The notes beneath the pieces were generated by a model that was not told the DNA's origin, searched no databases, and worked only from the letters and a program-made list of their open reading frames with translations. A DNA stretch of 64,000 nucleotides, from assembly GCA_023410055.1 (NCBI GenBank), contig JAEYQK010000060.1, forward strand, positions 4,405 to 68,404, given 5' to 3'. This document shows positions 45,085-53,644 of the stretch, one piece after another. This DNA is from Acidobacteriota bacterium (lineage in GTDB: Bacteria > Acidobacteriota > Terriglobia > Terriglobales > Acidobacteriaceae). Made by a program: the position numbers and the translations under genes. Position 1 is the stretch's first letter. Every line of letters starts with the position of its first letter.

Positions 45085-46116
45085 TTTGATGTCGGAGTAC
45101 CGCCTCAGACTTGCATTCTGTGGAGCAGAAGGACGCGAAGGACGCGACTGAGTTTTCTGCGTACCTCTTGAACCGATATAAACCACCTGGTCTTCGGCTA
45201 TGATTTCATCGCCTTTGTTCGCGGGCGTTCGATGGGAGACCAAAGCAGCTTCTGGCTTTCTCACCTTGCGAGTCACAGGTGAGGGAAACTGACTCGACGT
45301 CACAAGTGATTGGCTGCTGTGATCTGGCTCTTGCGCCAAAGACGTCTGTGCTGGTTTGGACGTGGCCTCTTCGAACGGAACTCTCTGCTCGACACCTTTA
45401 AGACCGCTCGCGCCCGAGAGCGGAGATCGTGGCATTCGTAGCGCCGCTGCCCAAAGGATCGTCATGATTACCGAACACAGGGCAGCAATTGCGAATGCCG
45501 CCCTCATTTCCCGGGTTCGTGACGAAGTAATCCGCGTCCTCTGCCCGTCCTCCATCTCGGGCGCGGGCTCTGGCTGATTTCGTTTGCTGCTCACGTGTCC
45601 CGCTTTCTTTCGCACGCTGGTTTCTTCTTCCAATTTGGGCTGCACTCCTTGCTTCCTCCATGCAGGTTCAGTATCTGCATCGGGCAATCTCCAGAGTGGT
45701 GTATCACTTTCCATTTGTGTTCTGGGCGTAAGACGATTCTGCCTGGCCAGCGCACGTTGTTCTCGCAGTGCCTTTGCCATCAGATCCCGTTTGTTCTGCA
45801 AGCCTGCAGCAATTCCGTTGATCGTGTCGACAACGCTGGGCTGTAACAAAGGGACGTCGTTCGCTTTCTTGGGCGGCACCTTGTCGAAAGCTCCGGGCTC
45901 GACATAGATATCGGCATGCGTGCGATTTGCTATTTCGGCAGCTCGATCCAGTGCCGATTCCTGGCTGCAATGCTCGAGCATAATCTCTAGATCCACTTCG
46001 TCTAATGGGCTCTCACCAGGCTGGGTCACTTCGACAGCAAATTTTTCAGCTCGAAGCTGTTCCGCGAATAGGTTCGCGTCATCGAGTGAAGTAGATACGA
46101 TGCGGGCCTTCTGCAT
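45082..46116 (-). CDS. Unknown protein with one internal membrane helix
   Basis: 344 residues. The N-terminal 75 residues (ARIVSTSLDDANLFAEQLRA, CSQESALDRAAEIANRTHAD) look like a small ferredoxin-like signal or regulatory domain, possibly akin to DUF2007. A charged linker follows. One membrane helix lies at about 206-228 (FAIAALCSVIMTILWAAAL), and the remainder is low-complexity Ser/Pro/Arg-rich. The N-domain is thus likely cytoplasmic and the tail outside. Start at ATG 46116 with AGGGA upstream; another start is six codons earlier. I do not recognise the family. Confidence 0.7.
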   Translation of the reverse strand: MQKARIVSTSLDDANLFAEQLRAEKFAVEVTQPGESPLDEVDLEIMLEHCSQESALDRAAEIANRTHADIYVEPGAFDKVPPKKANDVPLLQPSVVDTINGIAAGLQNKRDLMAKALREQRALARQNRLTPRTQMESDTPLWRLPDADTEPAWRKQGVQPKLEEETSVRKKAGHVSSKRNQPEPAPEMEDGQRTRITSSRTREMRAAFAIAALCSVIMTILWAAALRMPRSPLSGASGLKGVEQRVPFEEATSKPAQTSLAQEPDHSSQSLVTSSQFPSPVTRKVRKPEAALVSHRTPANKGDEIIAEDQVVYIGSRGTQKTQSRPSRPSAPQNASLRRYSDIK

Positions 46117-46488
46117 CCAACGTCCCTTTTCCAATGCACTTAGACGCGGATGCCCGAGGGTGGGTGGCCAGAGTTGGGGGGCCAGAGTACGGAGAGGCGC
46201 TATTACCTGTCGGCTGTTACCGACCTACGCCATTTTGCATGCAGCCAAAGAAGTACACCGATACCAGCGATCTTCGCCTGAGTCGCCGGCAGGAACAAGC
46301 CGTTCCCGGCAGAAAAGCTGGACAGCGCGAGATGCATAGCCCAAAGCGCGGACGCGATTACAGTCCAGCTCCCGAGACGCTCCTCGACCACCGTATTCAT
46401 GGTCGGAAGATACCATTGCCCCAGCAGCGCGGAAAGTCACAAAGGTTCGCTTGTCCATCCGTACATGAACTATCGCGCACGTTTCGAA
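46117..46488. other. Region with at most one small membrane ORF
   Basis: About 370 bases between two leftward genes. The only candidate is the small frame listed at 46203-46400; otherwise I see no gene, RNA or repeat. GC-rich direct near-repeats (GGGTGGCCAGAG, GGGGGCCAGAG, 46163-46188) are the only feature. Confidence 0.5.
46203..46400 (-). CDS. Possible small two-helix membrane protein
   Basis: 65 codons. The predicted product has two hydrophobic segments (WTVIASALWAMHLALSSFSA and AKIAGIGVLLWLHAKW) and positive residues at the end, a plausible helical hairpin. There is no clear ribosome site before the ATG and I know no family. It fills an otherwise empty gap upstream of the unknown membrane protein gene. 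Confidence 0.3.
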   Translation of the reverse strand: MNTVVEERLGSWTVIASALWAMHLALSSFSAGNGLFLPATQAKIAGIGVLLWLHAKWRRSVTADR

Positions 46489-48633
46489 TCACTGATACTG
46501 CCGCAGCGTCTTCGTTACCTTCTCGATAGCGGCTGTAAGAACCTTTAGTTGTAGCTGAACCGCTTCCCCATCACCCTTTTCGATTGCTTCGTCAACCCCA
46601 GGAAGCACGACGGCGGCGTATCCCGTGTACTCGCCTGGAGCGTAGATGGCGTGTCGAAACCAGGGGCGGCTGGGCAGGCCATCCGTGAGAAATCCTCGCT
46701 CTGCTTCAATTAACGCGCGATTGATCTTCTGTGTGTCGCCGAAAGCGCTTTGCTGGGCTTTGCTTATCTCCGCGCCAGCTTCCGTGAGCCGTTTCGCTGC
46801 ATTTCGAACTCCGCTAAAATCGGGAGTCCTGGCCCGCAGTCGTGACTTCGCCTTTCGTTCGGCTGCATCTACGTGGCCAGAAATCTCCCTGCCGTACTCC
46901 TCATAATCAAAAGGAAGCACATCCGCATTCGCCATTCGGAGTGCCTCGAGTCCGAACACGCGCGCCATCTCCTGTTCGTAAGCGAAGGTTGGATCTGCAA
47001 ATTTCTTGAACCAGGCAAAATCGTCAAAAGTAGAGTGATAGACGCCATAAGGCCCCGTACTGCTGACGTCGGTTGAAGCAATGCCGAGATGTTGCAGAAA
47101 AACAGTATAGTCCGAACCGCTGCCAAGATCCCCGAGTCGTACCTCCCGCGCCTCAGCTATCTGCTTCTCCGGACCAGCCACCTCCAAAGCAACCCGCCTC
47201 ATCGGTTCGGGCCTCTTCTCTGACTTCCTCCACGCATCGTAGACTGTGCCTTCTTTCGGACTTGGCACGAACTTCGTGATATCGCGAACGAACTGCTTCA
47301 GACTCGGCACAGCCGACGCACTAAAGTTCGGACCTGCCACGCCGACGTCCATATTGAAGTACGCTACGGCGTTCGCCAGTTCCTTCTCGTGCTCCTCGCC
47401 CCATTCGGTAGAACCGATCAGGCCATACTCTTCTGCATCCCAACTTGCAAACACGAGTGTTCGCTTAGGTTTCCATCCCGATTCAAGCAACTCGCCGATA
47501 CCACGAACCGCCTCCAACTGTGCCGCCGATCCACTGCTCGGATCAACCGCGCCATAGACCCAGGCATCTCGATGGTTGCCGGAAATCACCCACTGCTCGG
47601 GGCTCTCCGTGCCCTTCACCATTCCAATCACATTCCAGATGGTCCTATAACCGTAGTCATGCTTCAGGTGCATCTTCACCCGCACTGGGCCAGGTCCCAC
47701 GTGATAGGTGAACGGCAGCGCTCCCTGCCAATCTCGCGGTGAGTCCGGACCATCCAAGTTTTGCAGAATGGGCCAAACATCGGCATACGATAGCGGCGTC
47801 GTCGGAATCTTCGGCAGCTCCAAAGATTTCGCCGGAGGTATACGCTTCGACTCCGGCAGGGAGATTGTCGACGCTATTCCAGGCGTGGTCGGGTCGCCCG
47901 GAAACCGAAACATGTAGCCGATCGAACCGCGCTGAACGCCGCTGTCTGGCCTCCATGGACCAGAGGGATACTTGTCGCCTTTAACCCATCCATCGTCCGC
48001 GGGATCTGAATAAATGATGACACCGGCAGCCCCGGACTCCTCGGCAACAAACGACTTCACACCGCGAAAATTCTGCCCGTATCGCACGAGCAGTATCTTT
48101 CCTTTTAGCTCGACGCCCGCATCTTTCAGCTTCTGGATATCCTCACGTCGGCCGTAATTGGCGTAAACAACCTCGGCTTCGACGTCCCCCGATGGCGAGT
48201 AGCCACTGAATGCCGTCACAATTCTGGGATCGTTTTGAAACGGATCACCTTCGACATGTTCGGCGGTCGGACCATGCATCTTCACCGTAGACGGCGCAAC
48301 AACGTCAACACTGATCTCAGCCGGGTAGTTTAGCCAAACCCTGTATTCCACGATTCGAGTATCGAGACCAGCTTCCCGAAACTTCTTCGCAACGTATTCG
48401 GCCGTTGCGCGGTCCTCCGGAGATCCAGCGATATGCGGTACTGCGGTCAATACACGAAGGTTCTCTCCGGCGATTGCCGCGCTGGGAACGGCCATGAAGC
48501 GCCTCTCGATCTCGAGTTCAGCTTTGGAATCCCGAAAACCGAATACGGTAGATGGGCCGGCAGTCTGACTTTGCGCGGAACACGCTACGGCCACCACGAA
48601 TAGAAATGCAAAGGTCCTGACCAGTCTTCTCAT
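46489..48633 (-). CDS. Secreted M28 metallopeptidase (glutamate carboxypeptidase II-like)
   Basis: 714 residues with a signal peptide. Domain order follows PSMA/transferrin-receptor-like peptidases: an N-terminal part, a protease-associated insert (GKILLVRYGQNFRGVKSF), the M28 zinc domain and a C-terminal helical dimerisation domain (about 580-710). Zinc ligands are in VISGNHRDAWVYGAVDPSSG (His, Asp), WDAEEYGLIGSTEW (Glu-Glu), YFNMDV (Asp) and the late YHSTFDD (His). It probably cleaves C-terminal Glu or dipeptides in the periplasm; specificity is inferred from the family. Confidence 0.94.
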   Translation of the reverse strand: MRRLVRTFAFLFVVAVACSAQSQTAGPSTVFGFRDSKAELEIERRFMAVPSAAIAGENLRVLTAVPHIAGSPEDRATAEYVAKKFREAGLDTRIVEYRVWLNYPAEISVDVVAPSTVKMHGPTAEHVEGDPFQNDPRIVTAFSGYSPSGDVEAEVVYANYGRREDIQKLKDAGVELKGKILLVRYGQNFRGVKSFVAEESGAAGVIIYSDPADDGWVKGDKYPSGPWRPDSGVQRGSIGYMFRFPGDPTTPGIASTISLPESKRIPPAKSLELPKIPTTPLSYADVWPILQNLDGPDSPRDWQGALPFTYHVGPGPVRVKMHLKHDYGYRTIWNVIGMVKGTESPEQWVISGNHRDAWVYGAVDPSSGSAAQLEAVRGIGELLESGWKPKRTLVFASWDAEEYGLIGSTEWGEEHEKELANAVAYFNMDVGVAGPNFSASAVPSLKQFVRDITKFVPSPKEGTVYDAWRKSEKRPEPMRRVALEVAGPEKQIAEAREVRLGDLGSGSDYTVFLQHLGIASTDVSSTGPYGVYHSTFDDFAWFKKFADPTFAYEQEMARVFGLEALRMANADVLPFDYEEYGREISGHVDAAERKAKSRLRARTPDFSGVRNAAKRLTEAGAEISKAQQSAFGDTQKINRALIEAERGFLTDGLPSRPWFRHAIYAPGEYTGYAAVVLPGVDEAIEKGDGEAVQLQLKVLTAAIEKVTKTLRQYQ

Positions 48634-48730
48634 TTTGGCGCTCTTCTCGAAGAAGAAATTATCTTACAGCCACACACGCCCGCTCAGAAAGATACGACCT
48701 CGATGAGTTTCCGTGCGTCTATTAAAGAGC

Positions 48731-49720
48731 ATGGAACCCGAGCAGCCACAGCGTGATCAACTGGCGGCACCATCTACCGCGCCTGCCTCCATTCCGCAGG
48801 AACATCGCCCAAACTTCGGAAAGCGCCTTCTCTGGGGGCCAAACGGATTACGCGCTTTCTGGCGCCTGTTGATCTTCGCCCTTCTAGTTGTCGGCTTGCA
48901 GTTCGCGGTCGCTCTTCTGTTACATCGACACCCGATTCGACACTTCACACCGCTCACAGTTTTGGTGCAGGATTCAATTGCGTTCCTTGTCACGCTTGTC
49001 GCGGCAATGATCATGGCGCGCTTCGAGCATCGTTCTGTGGCGGATTACGGTCTGCCTGCCCGCGGCGCATTTGGTGTGCGGTTCTGGGAAGGATTGGCGT
49101 GGGGCTTCGCCGCACAGTGCGCCACAATGCTGATCCTCTATGTCGTCGGCAGTGCCAGCTTTCACGGCGTCGATCAACACGGCGCCGCAGCAATCCGTTA
49201 CGGACTGCTGTGGGGCCTCGCGTTCGTCGCCGTCGGATTTTTCGAGGAGTATTTGTTTCGCGGCTATCCGCAGTTCACGCTGGCAACGGGAATCGGATTT
49301 TGGCCCGCAGCTATCATCATCTCCGGTCTGTTCTGGCTGGGGCACATGGGCAATCCCGGAGAGACCTGGGTAGGAGGTTTCGCCACGGCCGTTGCAGCGA
49401 TGATGTTCTGCGTCTCGCTCTGGCTTACGGGTAATCTCTGGTTCGCCATTGGCCTGCATGCCGGGTGGGACTGGACAGAAACCTACTTCTTCGGCGTTCC
49501 AGACAGTGGCATGCCCGCGACGGGGCACTTTTTAAATTCTTCTCTCTCCGGCCCTAAATGGATTAGTGGCGGCACGGTGGGGCCTGAAGGCAGTGTGATT
49601 GCACTGCTTGTTTTGTTTTCCGTTATCGCTCTGCTGTTCTTGCGTTTTCGAAAACTTCATGCGGGCGTTCAGTACTTGCGGCCCTCGCCTCAACAAGACT
49701 CCACTGATACACCGGCCTAA
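48731..49720 (+). CDS. CPBP family intramembrane metalloprotease
   Basis: 329 residues with about eight membrane helices. The CPBP (Rce1-like) motifs are present: FFEEYLFRGYPQ with the Glu-Glu and Arg, FWLGHMGN with His, and HAGWDWTET with His and Asp. Such proteins cleave within membranes or process small peptides. The ATG at 48731 is preferred over the GTG at 48713. It converges with the patatin gene with one base between stops. Confidence 0.92.
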   Translation: MEPEQPQRDQLAAPSTAPASIPQEHRPNFGKRLLWGPNGLRAFWRLLIFALLVVGLQFAVALLLHRHPIRHFTPLTVLVQDSIAFLVTLVAAMIMARFEHRSVADYGLPARGAFGVRFWEGLAWGFAAQCATMLILYVVGSASFHGVDQHGAAAIRYGLLWGLAFVAVGFFEEYLFRGYPQFTLATGIGFWPAAIIISGLFWLGHMGNPGETWVGGFATAVAAMMFCVSLWLTGNLWFAIGLHAGWDWTETYFFGVPDSGMPATGHFLNSSLSGPKWISGGTVGPEGSVIALLVLFSVIALLFLRFRKLHAGVQYLRPSPQQDSTDTPA

Positions 49721-49721
49721 T

Positions 49722-50669
49722 TCAGCTCTGAACCGACGCTGTAACAGGCGACAGCGTTCGTTTCTTCCTTCCAGCCCTTTCACTCGGAGCGGGCGCCGCG
49801 ACTTCCATTGCCGGAGACCCAACCCAATTCTTAAGAATTGGCAATGCCTCGCGGGCGGCGTTCTCTCCTGCGGCAATGAGTCTCGATGCCTGATCGAAGG
49901 CGTCATAGCTGAACTCTCGAATATCTGGCTGCAGTATCAGGTCGGCAGCAGGCTGCCACAGTCCACACATGCGCTGCTGCGCAATTGAAAAGCATTGTCC
50001 GATGACGTCGAAGAAGTGACGCGGCCCACTCAGATTCACCCAGTTGGCGCACAGATAAACGGCAATGACTCGGTCCGCGCCCGATTCCTTCAGAGGCACG
50101 CAAGGGACCGCATGCGCCAGCATTCCGTCCACGTATAAGCGCCCGTCAATCTCGACCGGCAGAAACATCCCCGGATAAGCACAACTAGCGCGCACCGCAT
50201 CGACCAGCCGCCCAGATCGAAACACGACAGCTTCACCCGTCGCAAAATCCGTTGCGGTCACGGCTAACGGTATTCGCAGTTCCTCAAAAGTCTTGGCCTT
50301 CAGCGACTTTTCCAGAAACTGCGCCATGCGATCGTTGCTGGCAAATCCGAACCGCGAAAGTGTCCAGCGGGCGAAATCCTTAAACCGCACGAGGTGCGCG
50401 ATTTCTTCCAACTCCTTGGTCCCCACGCCACTGCAATAGGCCGCCCCTATCACCGAGCCGACACTTGTGCCTGCAATGAAATCGATGGGAATCTGGTTCT
50501 CCTCAAGCACTTTGATCACGCCAACATGCGCGAGTCCCCGAGCAAAGCCGCCGCCCAGTGCCAGACCGATGGTAGGTCTCTTTTGTATCGGAGTAGCAGC
50601 CCCAAGCGGCTGCGAGAATTCGCGCGCAAAAGCGCGCACGGAACGAACGATTCTGGATAACTTTGTCAC
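49722..50669 (-). CDS. Patatin-like phospholipase
   Basis: About 315 residues from a GTG at 50669. The oxyanion-hole motif is LALGGGFARGLAHVGV, the nucleophile Ser is in GTSVGSVIGA, and the dyad Asp is in RLYVDGMLAHAVP. This is a serine lipase/acyl hydrolase of the RssA/YlbK type, cytoplasmic or membrane-associated. The frame remains open to a TTG at 50771, so the start may be upstream, but the extra residues are not family-like. Divergent from the NUDIX gene. Confidence 0.9.
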   Translation of the reverse strand: MTKLSRIVRSVRAFAREFSQPLGAATPIQKRPTIGLALGGGFARGLAHVGVIKVLEENQIPIDFIAGTSVGSVIGAAYCSGVGTKELEEIAHLVRFKDFARWTLSRFGFASNDRMAQFLEKSLKAKTFEELRIPLAVTATDFATGEAVVFRSGRLVDAVRASCAYPGMFLPVEIDGRLYVDGMLAHAVPCVPLKESGADRVIAVYLCANWVNLSGPRHFFDVIGQCFSIAQQRMCGLWQPAADLILQPDIREFSYDAFDQASRLIAAGENAAREALPILKNWVGSPAMEVAAPAPSERAGRKKRTLSPVTASVQS

Positions 50670-50797
50670 CGCAAGATCCGGCCCTTCACCCCTGAACCTG
50701 TTACCTTTGATGCGGGATCGGACGGAAAAGCAAATCTCCACTGAGCTAGCCGTTGCGGAACACCGATACAATCTGATTGAATCGAATCTCTAAGCCT

Positions 50798-51319
50798 ATG
50801 GATCGCGAATTCTCAGCTGGAGGAGTCGTGTTGCGCCACATGCGCGACCAATGGTGGATCGCAGCGATCCACCCTCGCGACAACAACGGGGACGGCAAGA
50901 AGAAGCAAGTCCTGGCTCTTCCCAAGGGAATCATCGATCCAGGCGAGAAGCCCGCCGATACCGCTGTCCGCGAGGTCCGCGAAGAGACCGGCCTCGATGC
51001 TGCGCTGATTTCCAAGCTCCACGACATCAAGTATGTTTACGTTCGATCTTGGGGCGACAAACAGAAGGTTTTTAAAGTAGTCAGCTTCTATCTGCTGCAA
51101 TACTGCTCGGGTCGCATTGGCGAGATCACACCCGAAATGCAACACGAAGTCGAATCTGCAGAATGGGTCCTGCTGGACGAAGCCGAGCGGCGCCTAAGCT
51201 ATTCCGGTGAACGGGAAGTGGTTCGGCTCGCACGCAACTACATCGAATCCAACAAGCTGTCGCCCATTTCGGGTGCACAAGACGAAGGCTCGGAGAACGA
51301 ATCGGATGCCCACGACTGA
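50798..51319 (+). CDS. NUDIX hydrolase
   Basis: 173 residues. The complete NUDIX box GIIDPGEKPADTAV-REVREETGL (G-x5-E-x7-REVxEExG) lies near residues 45-68, preceded by ALPKG. The short N-terminus FSAGGVVLRHM resembles the Ap4A hydrolase/MutT group. It hydrolyses a nucleoside diphosphate linked to another group; the substrate is unknown. Overlaps the following transporter gene by 14 bases. Confidence 0.93.
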   Translation: MDREFSAGGVVLRHMRDQWWIAAIHPRDNNGDGKKKQVLALPKGIIDPGEKPADTAVREVREETGLDAALISKLHDIKYVYVRSWGDKQKVFKVVSFYLLQYCSGRIGEITPEMQHEVESAEWVLLDEAERRLSYSGEREVVRLARNYIESNKLSPISGAQDEGSENESDAHD

Positions 51320-52013
51320 GCACATTGAACGTCATTTCACTGGAAGCGAACTTGTTCGCGACATCGTTATCGGCATGTCTGACGGCCTTACGGTTCCCTT
51401 CGCCCTCGCCGCCGGTCTCTCCGGTGCCGCCCAGGCCGGTCTGATCCAGACCCGCGCGATCGTGATCGCTGGTCTTGCTGAAATCGCCGCCGGCAGCATT
51501 GCCATGGGACTCGGCGGTTACCTCGCAGCCCGCAGTGACGCCGAACATTACGAAAGCGAACTCGGACGTGAAAAGCGCGAAGTCATCGACATCCCTGAAG
51601 AAGAAGCGAAGGAAGTCGCTGAGGTATTCCAGTCCTACGGCCTGAGTGAAGAAGAAGCCCAACCGGTCGTAACCGCACTCCGTCAACGTCCCAAGGACTG
51701 GGTCGACTTCATGATGCGTTTCGAACTCGGCCTTGAGCGCCCTGACCCTAAGCGCGCAGTCCACAGTGCAGGAACAATAGCCGGTTCCTATGTCGCCGGC
51801 GGGCTGATTCCGCTATCTCCCTACATGATTCTCCACTCGGCTGGAACTGGGCTGGTCGCGTCCGTCGTCGTAACGCTGATCGCGCTCGGTATATTTGGCT
51901 ACGTGAAAGGCCGTTTCACTGGCACGCGCCCGCTCCGCAGCGGCGTTCAGACAGTCGTAATCGGAGGGCTGGCCGCAACCGCCGCCTTCATCCTGGCACG
52001 ACTAATTTCCTGA
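51306..52013 (+). CDS. VIT1/CCC1 family metal ion transporter
   Basis: 235 residues with five membrane helices. The start SELVRDIVIGMSDGLTVPFA is diagnostic of VIT1/CCC1 proteins. A cytoplasmic Glu-rich helix (about 80-130, EEEAKEVAEVF, LSEEEAQPVV) matches the metal-binding domain between helices 2 and 3. It probably moves Fe2+ or Mn2+. ATG 51306 lies inside the end of the NUDIX gene, suggesting coupling. Confidence 0.93.
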   Translation: MPTTEHIERHFTGSELVRDIVIGMSDGLTVPFALAAGLSGAAQAGLIQTRAIVIAGLAEIAAGSIAMGLGGYLAARSDAEHYESELGREKREVIDIPEEEAKEVAEVFQSYGLSEEEAQPVVTALRQRPKDWVDFMMRFELGLERPDPKRAVHSAGTIAGSYVAGGLIPLSPYMILHSAGTGLVASVVVTLIALGIFGYVKGRFTGTRPLRSGVQTVVIGGLAATAAFILARLIS

Positions 52014-52035
52014 TTTGGGAATTTGAAGATTATAG

Positions 52036-52064
52036 TTGACGTAAGTAGAGGCAACTCGTACTAT
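52036..52064 (+). promoter_or_regulatory. Sigma-70-type promoter upstream of the DUF2911 gene
   Basis: TTGACG (52036-52041), 17-base spacer, TACTAT (52059-52064). This is the best -35/-10 pair I found in the window. It predicts initiation near 52071, about 150 bases before the start codon, leaving room for a structured leader. Confidence 0.65.
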
Positions 52065-52082
52065 CAGTTCAACTTAATAAAG

Positions 52083-52138
52083 GCGCACGTCGTTGCCATC
52101 CTCACCCCACATCTAATACGGCGTGCGCTATTGTTTTT
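52083..52138 (+). ncRNA. Leader hairpin with T-tract: attenuator or small RNA candidate
   Basis: GCGCACG (52083-52089) pairs with CGTGCGC (52122-52128) around a 32-base loop, followed by TATTGTTTTT. With the promoter at 52036-52064 this could end a short RNA of about 65 bases or attenuate the DUF2911 gene. The stem is short (7 bp) and the loop large, so confidence is limited. Confidence 0.4.
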
Positions 52139-52221
52139 CTGTAGTCAATTCCCTTCCATTTTTGATAGCAGCGCATTTCATTTATCCTGAATACGTCTAC
52201 AACTGTACGGAGGCGAATCAC

Positions 52222-52782
52222 ATGCGTTTTTCCAAGTCCACGCTGTTCGTTGTCCTCTTCGTGCTAAGCGCTGCAATAATTGTTGCCGCGCAAACCGCTC
52301 CCGCAACTCAACCTGCTCCACGGCCACGGCCGAGCCCGCCCGGAACCGCAACCTGTTCCCTCGCTGATGGAAAGACAATCACCGTCAACTACAGCCGCCC
52401 ATCCATGCGTAATCGCAAGATCATGGGCGAGCTCGTTCCATTCGATAAGGTCTGGCGCACCGGCGCTAACGAGGCCACATCCTTCGAGACTCCAGTTCCT
52501 CTGAAAATCGGAAGCACCCAGATTCCCGCCGGAAAGTACACGCTCTATACCCTTCCTTCGCAAACCGGTTGGACGCTGATTATCAACAAGCAAACCGGGC
52601 AGTGGGGTACAGACTACACTGAAGCCCAGGATCTCGCTCGCGTCAAAATGGAGGTCAAGCAACTGTCCGCGCCCGTGGAACAGTTCACCATCTCGTTCGA
52701 CAAGACCGGCGGCTCGTCATGTCAGATGAAGCTCGAATGGGAGAATACGTCGGCATCTGTCGTCTTCGACGAAGCAAAGTGA
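52222..52782 (+). CDS. Secreted DUF2911 protein
   Basis: 186 residues. The signal peptide ends near IIVAAQ, followed by a Pro-rich spacer. The DUF2911 domain has VNYSRPSMRNRKIMGELVPF, VWRTGANEATSFETP and IPAGKYTLYTLPSQTGWTLI. Function of the family unknown; members are common in Bacteroidetes and Acidobacteria. ATG 52222 has GGAGG upstream; the open frame extends to 52123 but is not needed. Confidence 0.92.
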   Translation: MRFSKSTLFVVLFVLSAAIIVAAQTAPATQPAPRPRPSPPGTATCSLADGKTITVNYSRPSMRNRKIMGELVPFDKVWRTGANEATSFETPVPLKIGSTQIPAGKYTLYTLPSQTGWTLIINKQTGQWGTDYTEAQDLARVKMEVKQLSAPVEQFTISFDKTGGSSCQMKLEWENTSASVVFDEAK

Positions 52783-52870
52783 AATAGCGCGTGAAATTAG
52801 GACACGCCCACCTGGGGACTTCTCGACAGGCTCGGGTGCGAGTATCGTCTTACGATAAGCGAGGTGCTTG

Positions 52871-53581
52871 ATGAAGAAACTACTGGTCTTGGCTGTTATT
52901 TCGGTCTTTGTGCTTCCGGTGACTCTTCTCGCGCAAGAGAAAGAAGAGGAGCGTCTCAAGAACGCGGGCGAAGTAATGTCCGAGATCCTGAACATCCCTG
53001 ACAACATTCCGCAGGAACTCCTGGACAAGGCAGAGTGCGTGATTGTTCTGCCCTCGGTGAAGAAGCTTGCCATCGGTTTTGGCGGCAGCTATGGACGCGG
53101 TGCGATGGTCTGCCGTTCCGGCCAGACTTTCACTGGCCCCTGGGGACCGCCCGCAATGTATGCGCTTGAAGGCGGCAGCTTCGGCCTTCAACTCGGAGGT
53201 CAGGCGACCGACTTTGTTCTGCTTGTCATGAACCCAGGGGGTGCACGCTCGCTTCTGAAGTCGAAGGTGAAACTGGGCGCGGGCGCCTCTGCTGCGGCTG
53301 GTCCGAAGGGCCGGGACGCTTCGGCTGCGACTGACGTCGTCATGAAGGCGGAGGTGCTTTCTTACTCGCGATCCAAGGGACTCTTCGCTGGTGTCTCGCT
53401 TGAAGGTTCTACCCTTCGTTCTGACGGCGGCGCCAACAAGAACCTGTACGGGAAGGACCTCACCGCCACGGACATCATCCGAAAACGGGCTGTGTCAACT
53501 CCAGCAGCCGGACAGGAACTCGTTTCGCTGCTCAATAAGAAGACTCCACGCAACAGGAGCGACGCTAGCTCTCTGAAGTAG
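52871..53581 (+). CDS. Secreted SYLF (YSC84-like) domain protein, second copy
   Basis: 236 residues. Signal peptide (MKKLLVLAVISVFVLPVTLLAQ) then SYLF domain with RLKNAGEVMSEILNIPDNIP, IVLPSVKKLAIGFGGSYGRG, LEGGSFGLQLGGQATDFVLL and YSRSKGLFAGVSLEGSTL. It is clearly paralogous to 24836-25579 but lacks its long Pro/Thr tail. ATG at 52871 with GAGGTG upstream. A terminator lies 18 bases downstream. Confidence 0.93.
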   Translation: MKKLLVLAVISVFVLPVTLLAQEKEEERLKNAGEVMSEILNIPDNIPQELLDKAECVIVLPSVKKLAIGFGGSYGRGAMVCRSGQTFTGPWGPPAMYALEGGSFGLQLGGQATDFVLLVMNPGGARSLLKSKVKLGAGASAAAGPKGRDASAATDVVMKAEVLSYSRSKGLFAGVSLEGSTLRSDGGANKNLYGKDLTATDIIRKRAVSTPAAGQELVSLLNKKTPRNRSDASSLK

Positions 53582-53599
53582 CGCCTGGAAGCCTGAAGT

Positions 53600-53638
53600 G
53601 ATCAAGGGTGCCGGATTATCCGACACCCTTGATCTTTC
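53600..53638. terminator. Bidirectional terminator between SYLF and gcvPB genes
   Basis: GATCAAGGGTG (53600-53610) and CACCCTTGATC (53624-53634) form an 11-bp stem that continues, after one mismatch, with CGGAT/ATCCG. A TTTCTC tail follows on the plus strand. It separates two convergent genes. Confidence 0.85.
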
Positions 53639-53644
53639 TCAGCT

